From contig JACPVY010000018.1 in the NCBI GenBank assembly GCA_016197345.1, positions 1 to 13,354 on the forward strand: a stretch of DNA of 13,354 nt, in the 5' to 3' direction. The position numbers and the translations under genes are program-made. Positions within the stretch are counted from its first letter, which is position 1. Each line of letters opens with the position of its first letter. This DNA comes from Burkholderiales bacterium. GTDB taxonomy: Bacteria; Pseudomonadota; Gammaproteobacteria; Burkholderiales; Burkholderiaceae_D. Below are positions 7,534-13,354 of this stretch, piece by piece. Below the pieces are notes generated by a model. The model saw only the letters and a program-made list of their open reading frames with translations. It was not told the origin of the DNA and made no database searches.

Positions 7534-7824
7534 TTGGCTAGAAGTATTTATCTCTCCTGTCGCAGTATGGCGATGGCAATTTCTTTGTTATTGTATGAGC
7601 GCGATGCCTTGCGGCAGCGGATGGCGTGCGTCGATGCGCATACGATGATAGAAGAAAATTTGATGGCGCAGTTGCATGATATCGACTGTGCTTTGCATGA
7701 ATTTGAACATGCGTATGAGGCGAAACGGCGCTTAGAGCCGCATACCACGTCGTACGCCGATTATGTCGCGCTGATCGAACGCTTTATCGACGATGAAAAT
7801 GATGAGGTGGGGGCGCCTTATTGA
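7534..7824 (+). CDS. Small hypothetical protein
   Basis: The frame gives 96 residues from a TTG at 7534, which has GGA six bases upstream, or 85 and 83 from in-frame ATGs at 7567 and 7573; the start is uncertain. I recognise no family. The sequence looks mainly helical (SLLLYERDALRQRM, AQLHDIDCALHEFEHAYEAKRRLE) and ends in an acidic segment (IERFIDDENDEVG). There is no clear signal peptide or membrane span. Codon use and GC resemble the host rather than the preceding AT-rich module. It is not clearly in an operon: gaps of 181 bp upstream and about 240 bp downstream isolate it. Function unknown. Confidence 0.55.
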   Translation: MARSIYLSCRSMAMAISLLLYERDALRQRMACVDAHTMIEENLMAQLHDIDCALHEFEHAYEAKRRLEPHTTSYADYVALIERFIDDENDEVGAPY

Positions 7825-8065
7825 GTGCAATGATGCGTGCAACTTCTGCGAATCTTGCACTTGTGTACCTCGCTTTAGCCTAGTCGGAAAACGTAGGGCG
7901 CGCACGACATGCATATCTGATGCAATGGCTGGCGTTCTGTATGACGACATGAGTAACAGCGAGGTTTTTCACGCCACTTTCTGCTGATTGCAATTTCCCG
8001 CTTTTTGATCTGTCCCTCATTGCGAATTGCTGATTGATCTATGGCATAGTGCAGCACTTTGGCTG
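7825..8065 (+). other. Intergenic region before the acyltransferase gene
   Basis: This stretch of about 240 bp holds no gene I can support. A 6-bp inverted repeat, GTGCAA...TTGCAC, lies near its left end (about 7843-7860), but without a following T-run it is not a terminator. CTGATTG occurs twice in the last 60 bp. No strong promoter hexamer pair was found. Confidence 0.4.
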
Positions 8066-9217
8066 ATGGCAATGAATCCTGTCCCTGCATCCACCTCTTG
8101 TGTCCCGATTGCGCGCAACGAGCACATCGATTTATTTCGTGGCATCGCGATTTTGACGGTATTGGTGCTGCATTTTGCGCTCGCATTTGGCTTGAAAAAT
8201 AGCCCACTTGCTGCAGTATTGCCGAAAATTGTGCTGGTCGCGTTGGGGAATAGCGGCAACTATGGCGTGACGCTGTTTTTCGTTATTTCCGGCTATCTGA
8301 TCACCAGTAATAGTCTGGCGCGTTGGGGCCATTTGTCGCGGATGGAAATTGGGCGTTTTTACGCCTATCGCTTTGCGCGCATCATGCCGCCCTTGCTGTT
8401 GGTGCTGTTGATCATCGTCATCTTGGGCAGCTTGGATGTCCCCTTTTTTGACAATAGCGACGGCGATCATGCCTTGCCTGCATCGTATTTTGTGATTGCG
8501 GTCGGATCTGTGCTGACGTTTTGGCATAACGTCTTGATGCAAAGCCAAGGGTATTTCAATTATTGCTTGAATATTTATTGGTCGCTCTCGGTAGAAGAGG
8601 TGTTTTACCTCGCGCTGCCGCTGGCTTGCGTGCTATTGCGTAAAAATCTGTTCTTTATTCTGCTCTGCCTTGCCGCCATCATGTATGCACCGTTTTACCG
8701 CGCGCAGCATGCCGATAATGAACTTTTTTTCATGTATGGCTATGCCGCATGCTTTGATGCGATTGCGCTGGGATGCTTAACAGCGCTGATCGCCCCGCGG
8801 TTTTCTCTGCCTTTCCATGTGGCGCGGCTGTTGCGTATCTGCGCCTTGCTGGCGTGTTTCGCGCTGTATTTGATCGGCATTCACGGGCACGAAGCTTTTG
8901 GTTTTAGTTGGATGGCGCTGGCGGCTGCCGTGTATATTTTTGCTGCGGCAACACCTCACCCGGGTGCCGCTAGCCACGCGACGGCACCGTTGCGTTGGTT
9001 TGGTCGCTATAGCTATGAATTGTATTTATTCCATATCGTCGTGCTCGCGCTTTTGCGCAACATCTGGACGCGGGAACAAGTCAGCTATGCGGCGCGCTTG
9101 CCGCTGATGCTAGCGTTTCTCGCGTTGTCAGCGGCGCTGGCATGGCTGGTCGCGCGCTATGTGGCGGAACCCGCCAATCGCTGGTTGCGTCAGCGCATGC
9201 TGGGCGTAGCGACTTAA
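8066..9217 (+). CDS. Acyltransferase 3 family integral membrane protein (OafA/YrhL-like)
   Basis: This encodes about 383 residues with some ten hydrophobic helices. It matches the acyltransferase-3 family that O-acylates surface sugars such as LPS O-antigen or capsule at the inner membrane. The N-terminal signature IDLFRGIAILTVLVLHFAL contains the family's conserved His. Further on are GYLITSN, the basic loop RFYAYRFARIMPP, YWSLSVEEVFYLALPLA, and near the end RYSYELYLFHIVVL, all standard marks. The frame is open from a TTG at 8027, but I prefer the ATG at 8066 or 8072 because family members start 10-20 residues before the ID-RG motif. None has a good ribosome site. There is no C-terminal SGNH domain. 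Its TAA overlaps the stop of the convergent rsmI gene. The acceptor sugar cannot be told from sequence, and no glycan genes are adjacent. Confidence 0.88.
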   Translation: MAMNPVPASTSCVPIARNEHIDLFRGIAILTVLVLHFALAFGLKNSPLAAVLPKIVLVALGNSGNYGVTLFFVISGYLITSNSLARWGHLSRMEIGRFYAYRFARIMPPLLLVLLIIVILGSLDVPFFDNSDGDHALPASYFVIAVGSVLTFWHNVLMQSQGYFNYCLNIYWSLSVEEVFYLALPLACVLLRKNLFFILLCLAAIMYAPFYRAQHADNELFFMYGYAACFDAIALGCLTALIAPRFSLPFHVARLLRICALLACFALYLIGIHGHEAFGFSWMALAAAVYIFAAATPHPGAASHATAPLRWFGRYSYELYLFHIVVLALLRNIWTREQVSYAARLPLMLAFLALSAALAWLVARYVAEPANRWLRQRMLGVAT

Positions 9218-10248
9218 TCGGGCGTATCTTCTTCCGGCGCTGCCTCGCCGGTTTCAGCGACGATGTTGAGCGCCAATTGATACAGCGCATTTTTCTTCGC
9301 CCCCGTGATCTGTGCCGCGAGTTGCGCGGCTGCTTTCACGCCGACTTCGGCTAGCAATAGCCGTAATACGCGTTCAGCTTCCACATCTTGCGCCTCGCTT
9401 TGCGCAGGTGCTCCTTGCACAATCACTACAAATTCGCCCTTGCTATGCATCGCATCTTGCGCGAGCCAATCGACCGCTTGCGCCATCGTGCCGCGCCAAA
9501 TTTCTTCATAGAGTTTGCTGACTTCGCGCGCAAGCACCAGTTGGCGTTGTGGCGGGAAGAGGGTGGCGAGGCTGTGGACACACTCGGCGATGCGGTGTGG
9601 CGCCTCATAAAAAATCAAGCTGGCGGGTAAATTTAGCAGCGGCAACAGCGCTTGTTCCCGTTGTTTGCTTTTGTTTGGTAAAAATCCAACAAAATAGTAT
9701 TGCTCATCTAATAAACCGCTCGCCGATAACGCCGTGACGCCAGCGCTGGCACCCGGCAGTGGAATCACACGCAAACCGGCAGCGCGCACCGCATCGACGA
9801 TACGCGCACCGGGATCGGAGACGGCCGGCGTGCCCGCATCGGAAATCAAGGCTATCCGCTGCCCTTGCTGTAGGCGGCTGACGATTTTTTGCGCCGCTTC
9901 GCGCTCATTGTGTTGGTGCGCGGCGATCAAGGGCTTAGAGACGCCATAGCGGCCGAGTAAATTGCTACTGGTGCGGGTATCTTCACAAGCAATCGCATCG
10001 ACCAGCCCTAGCACATGCAAAGCACGAATACTGATATCGCACAAATTCCCGATTGGCGTTGCCACCACATATAATGCTGCGACAGGATACACTTGGCTGC
10101 TGACGTCGCGCGCTAAGCTGGCGGCAGCGTGTACCGTATCGTAGGCGCGGGCGACAGCGGCATTGTCGTCGTGCGCAAGATCAGCTACGGGCTGGGTACG
10201 AGTGATTTCTGCTTGATTGTCGTGAATTTGTTTTGGGCGATGGCTCAT
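9214..10248 (-). CDS. rsmI: 16S rRNA (cytidine(1402)-2'-O)-methyltransferase RsmI
   Basis: RsmI uses S-adenosylmethionine to 2'-O-methylate C1402 in the decoding centre of 16S rRNA. The tetrapyrrole-methylase-type fold is evident from LYVVATPIGNL (about 58-68), ACEDTRTSSNLL, RIALISDAGTPAVSDPGARI, VIPLPGASAGVTAL, YYFVGFLPNKSKQR and IFYEAPHRI, all in family order. The C-terminus has the family's small helical end (GAKKNALYQLAL). At 344 residues it is longer than E. coli RsmI (286), mainly through about 50 extra N-terminal residues without clear homology. No ribosome site precedes the ATG at 10248, so the true start may be further in, for example a GTG at residue 53. It is divergent from lpoA, as in E. 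coli (yraL-yraM). Confidence 0.95.
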   Translation of the reverse strand: MSHRPKQIHDNQAEITRTQPVADLAHDDNAAVARAYDTVHAAASLARDVSSQVYPVAALYVVATPIGNLCDISIRALHVLGLVDAIACEDTRTSSNLLGRYGVSKPLIAAHQHNEREAAQKIVSRLQQGQRIALISDAGTPAVSDPGARIVDAVRAAGLRVIPLPGASAGVTALSASGLLDEQYYFVGFLPNKSKQREQALLPLLNLPASLIFYEAPHRIAECVHSLATLFPPQRQLVLAREVSKLYEEIWRGTMAQAVDWLAQDAMHSKGEFVVIVQGAPAQSEAQDVEAERVLRLLLAEVGVKAAAQLAAQITGAKKNALYQLALNIVAETGEAAPEEDTPD

Positions 10249-10253
10249 GGAGG
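10249..10253 (+). promoter_or_regulatory. Ribosome binding site deciding the lpoA start
   Basis: GGAGG lies six bases upstream of a GTG at 10260. This strong match favours that GTG over the upstream in-frame TTG at 10233, which would overlap the rsmI start. It sits directly next to the rsmI start codon on the other strand. Confidence 0.75.
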
Positions 10254-10259
10254 TACAAG

Positions 10260-11663
10260 GTGGCTAAAAGTTGGATGCAAAGTAAAGGGCAAATCGCGGC
10301 AAAAAGCCGTTGGCTCACGTTGGTGTGCGCACTCGCGCTGACCTGCACCGGAGCGCTACAGGCTAACACATTGCCGCCAACGACTCCAAATGATAGCGAA
10401 CCGGCGCAAGTCGAAATTTTCGCCGTGCCAGAAGCGTCGCAACGCACGACACCACCTACCCCAACAGAGCCAGCTCCCGCTACCGCACCGGCTGTGATCG
10501 ATGTGCGGGCCGTTCCCACCGAAAAAGTCACCGCCAAACGCGTGGCGCTGCTATTGCCCTTGCGCTCAGAAAATCTAGGGCAGGTGGCGGAAGTGATCAA
10601 AAGCGGCTTTTTGGCAGCGTGGGAAAGCGAGCAAGATGACATCACCGTGAATGTGTTGGAAAGCGGTGAAAGTGGTGCCGATATTCTCGATAGCTATCAA
10701 TTAGCGCTCGCGCAACACGATGTGCTAGTGGGACCATTGCCACGCGCCGGGGTTTCGAGCCTGATCGACAGTGGCGCGATTAGCAAGCCAACGATAGCCT
10801 TGAATAGCCCCGAACCCCGCAGCCCGAATGATCCCCCACCGTCTAAGCTACCCAATCATTTGCTGATCATGGGTTTGTCGGTCGAAGATGAAGCGCGGCA
10901 ATTGGCAAACTTAGCCTTTGCCAATAGCGGGAGTGGCAAAAAAGCCTTAGTCCTTTCTTCCAATATCGCTTGGCAACGTCGTGCGGCAAAAGCGTTTGCG
11001 CTGCAATGGCAAAAACTGTGCGGCGAAGTGATGCAGCAAGAAATCAATAGCAGTTCGGGGTTTTTGAGCGCCGCTGGACTGGCGACGCTGAAAAATCTTT
11101 TGCAACTGAACAAAATAGAAAAGAACGACAACGCTGATAAGACCGATAAAGCGGCAGATAAGCCTGCCGACAAAGCGAATGACAAAGCCGCTGAAAAAAT
11201 GCCTAATCTTGCTTTCATCGCGCTCGATTCTGAGCAAACGCGGCAATTGCGGCATGCAATTGGCTATGATTTGCCGCTGTACGGCACTTCCCAACTCAAT
11301 CGCAATATTTTGACCGATGGCCAAGAGCCTGACCCTATCGGCTATTTGGATGGCGTGCGTTTGCTAGAAATTCCTTGGCAATTGCAACGCGATCATCCTG
11401 CGGTCATGATTTATCCGCGTTTAATCCAAGAGGGTGAGCAAAAACGTAGCGCCGATTTGGAGCGCTTGTATGCCTTGGGCATAGATGCCTATCGCGTTGC
11501 CCGCGCGCTAGCCTTAAAGCCCGGCAAAGGTTTTGAGCTGGATGGCGTGACTGGCAAATTGCAAATCAATATCAAAAAAGACGTGTATAGCTTTGAGCGC
11601 ATCAGCCCTAGCGCGATTTATCGTCAAGGCCGTATCCAATTGTTAAATCCTAACCCGCAATGA
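10260..11663 (+). CDS. lpoA: LppC/LpoA-family periplasmic penicillin-binding-protein activator
   Basis: The 467-residue product starts at GTG 10260 behind GGAGG. It has an N-terminal export signal (basic residues, then WLTLVCALALTCTGALQA), a Pro/Thr/Ala-rich linker to about residue 85, and a periplasmic-binding-protein-like domain. That domain begins KRVALLLPLRSENLGQVAEVIKSGF and continues with DVLVGPLPRAGVSSL and NHLLIMGLSVEDEARQLA, ending with the LppC pattern YALGIDAYRVARAL, ELDGVTGKLQI and RQGRIQLL. LpoA in E. coli is an outer-membrane lipoprotein that stimulates PBP1A. Here the Cys in the signal (LALTC) is not in a good lipobox, and the tetratricopeptide-like N-domain of gammaproteobacterial LpoA is absent, so PBP1A activation is uncertain. 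A Lys/Asp/Ala repeat insert lies at about 291-313. It overlaps yraN by 4 bp (ATGA). Confidence 0.88.
   Translation: MAKSWMQSKGQIAAKSRWLTLVCALALTCTGALQANTLPPTTPNDSEPAQVEIFAVPEASQRTTPPTPTEPAPATAPAVIDVRAVPTEKVTAKRVALLLPLRSENLGQVAEVIKSGFLAAWESEQDDITVNVLESGESGADILDSYQLALAQHDVLVGPLPRAGVSSLIDSGAISKPTIALNSPEPRSPNDPPPSKLPNHLLIMGLSVEDEARQLANLAFANSGSGKKALVLSSNIAWQRRAAKAFALQWQKLCGEVMQQEINSSSGFLSAAGLATLKNLLQLNKIEKNDNADKTDKAADKPADKANDKAAEKMPNLAFIALDSEQTRQLRHAIGYDLPLYGTSQLNRNILTDGQEPDPIGYLDGVRLLEIPWQLQRDHPAVMIYPRLIQEGEQKRSADLERLYALGIDAYRVARALALKPGKGFELDGVTGKLQINIKKDVYSFERISPSAIYRQGRIQLLNPNPQ
11130..11198 (+). repeat. lpoA: Low-complexity Lys/Asp/Ala repeat inside lpoA
   Basis: About eight imperfect units of the D/N/E-K type with Ala, Thr or Pro between them (DKTDKAADKPADKANDKAAEK) occupy residues about 293-313. 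They form a charged, probably flexible loop in the middle of the ligand-binding-like domain. The repeats are visible in DNA as recurring GA(T/C)AA(A/G) blocks, which could allow length changes by slippage. Confidence 0.7.
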
Positions 11664-12055
11664 ATTGGTGGCAAGGTCTGAAATTGCCTAAGCTAGCGCG
11701 CCCGCGTGCCGATACGCAAGCGCTAGGGCAGGCGGGCGAAGATGCGGCACTTGCCTATTTACAGCAGCGTGGGTTGGTCTTGCTAGAGCGGAATTTTCGG
11801 TGTAAAGCAGGCGAAATCGACCTCATCATGCGCGACGGCGCGCAACTCATCTTCGTCGAAGTGCGGTTGCGCGCGAGTGCGAAGTTTGGCGGCGCTAGCG
11901 CTAGCGTGACACCCGCCAAACAACGGCGCTTATTGCTAACAGCGCAATATTATCTACAACGCCATTCACCTCTGCCACGCTGCCGTTTTGATCTGATCGC
12001 CATCGAGGCTGGGCAAATTTTCTGGTTGCAAGATATCATTGCGGCTGCTGATTGA
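11660..12055 (+). CDS. yraN: UPF0102 / YraN family nuclease-like protein
   Basis: The 131-residue cytoplasmic protein has the signature of the YraN (UPF0102) family, which has a restriction-endonuclease-like fold. It shows LGQAGEDAALAYLQQRGLVLLERNFRC, AGEIDLIMRDG with the acidic Glu and Asp, LIFVEVRLRASAKFGGA, KQRRLLLTAQYYLQ and CRFDLIAI. The family's cellular role is not established. E. coli yraN sits in the same place between lpoA and diaA, which supports orthology. Its ATG overlaps the lpoA stop (ATGA), so it is translationally coupled. The length is normal and no key residue is missing. A 110-bp gap with its own -10 box separates it from the SIS gene. Confidence 0.92.
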   Translation: MNWWQGLKLPKLARPRADTQALGQAGEDAALAYLQQRGLVLLERNFRCKAGEIDLIMRDGAQLIFVEVRLRASAKFGGASASVTPAKQRRLLLTAQYYLQRHSPLPRCRFDLIAIEAGQIFWLQDIIAAAD

Positions 12056-12129
12056 ACCAGAATCAATGTCAGATCTACTATGATAAATTTTTGGTAACAC
12101 TTTCTTTCAATCCTTGGCCCTGAAGTTAA

Positions 12130-13354
<1,225 letters not shown>

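Noticed and set aside
10233..10259. TTG at 10233 as the lpoA start
   Set aside because: It has no ribosome site and overlaps the rsmI start; GTG 10260 has GGAGG at ideal spacing and gives a normal signal peptide.

Overview
The window reads as a chromosomal segment of a betaproteobacterium, most likely Burkholderiales of the Oxalobacteraceae type. I infer this from the protein sequences, a GC content of roughly 50-55% by eye in the core genes, and gene order; no search was run. It has three parts.

(1) Positions 1-5535 are the end of a type VI secretion (T6SS) cluster, all on the + strand: the last codons of tssK, tssL with an OmpA-like peptidoglycan-binding tail, tssM, and the post-translational T6SS regulator tagF. 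tssM is broken. Its first 650 or so codons run in one frame and its C-terminal third in the next frame. Residues expected between the two parts (about 100-150 in the IcmF family) are absent, so this looks like an internal deletion that also shifts the frame, or an assembly error of the same form. The secretion machine may therefore be inactive in this genome.

(2) Positions 5536-7533 are a visibly AT-richer island directly behind tagF. It carries a probable T6SS effector with an M35-like (aspzincin) zinc-peptidase domain (HELSH, a downstream Asp, and an NAD-T-W-G-Y-F motif). Two small genes follow that are clearly paralogous. The first product has no signal peptide and the second has one. They look like an immunity pair serving cytoplasm and periplasm, and this module is the best candidate for something undescribed. 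A small hypothetical gene and an acyltransferase-3 membrane protein follow, with normal host-like composition.

(3) Positions 9214-13354 are the conserved rsmI <- -> lpoA-yraN-diaA-dolP locus known from E. coli (yraL-yraM-yraN-yraO-yraP). It holds a 16S rRNA 2'-O-methyltransferase (- strand), a periplasmic LppC/LpoA-family protein, a UPF0102 protein, a SIS-domain protein and a two-BON-domain lipoprotein that runs off the right edge. lpoA and yraN overlap by 4 bp, and the SIS and BON genes overlap by 8 bp. A TATAAT box lies in the 110-bp gap before the SIS gene. That SIS protein occupies the DiaA position but keeps the Glu and His used for catalysis by phosphoheptose isomerase GmhA, so its role is open.
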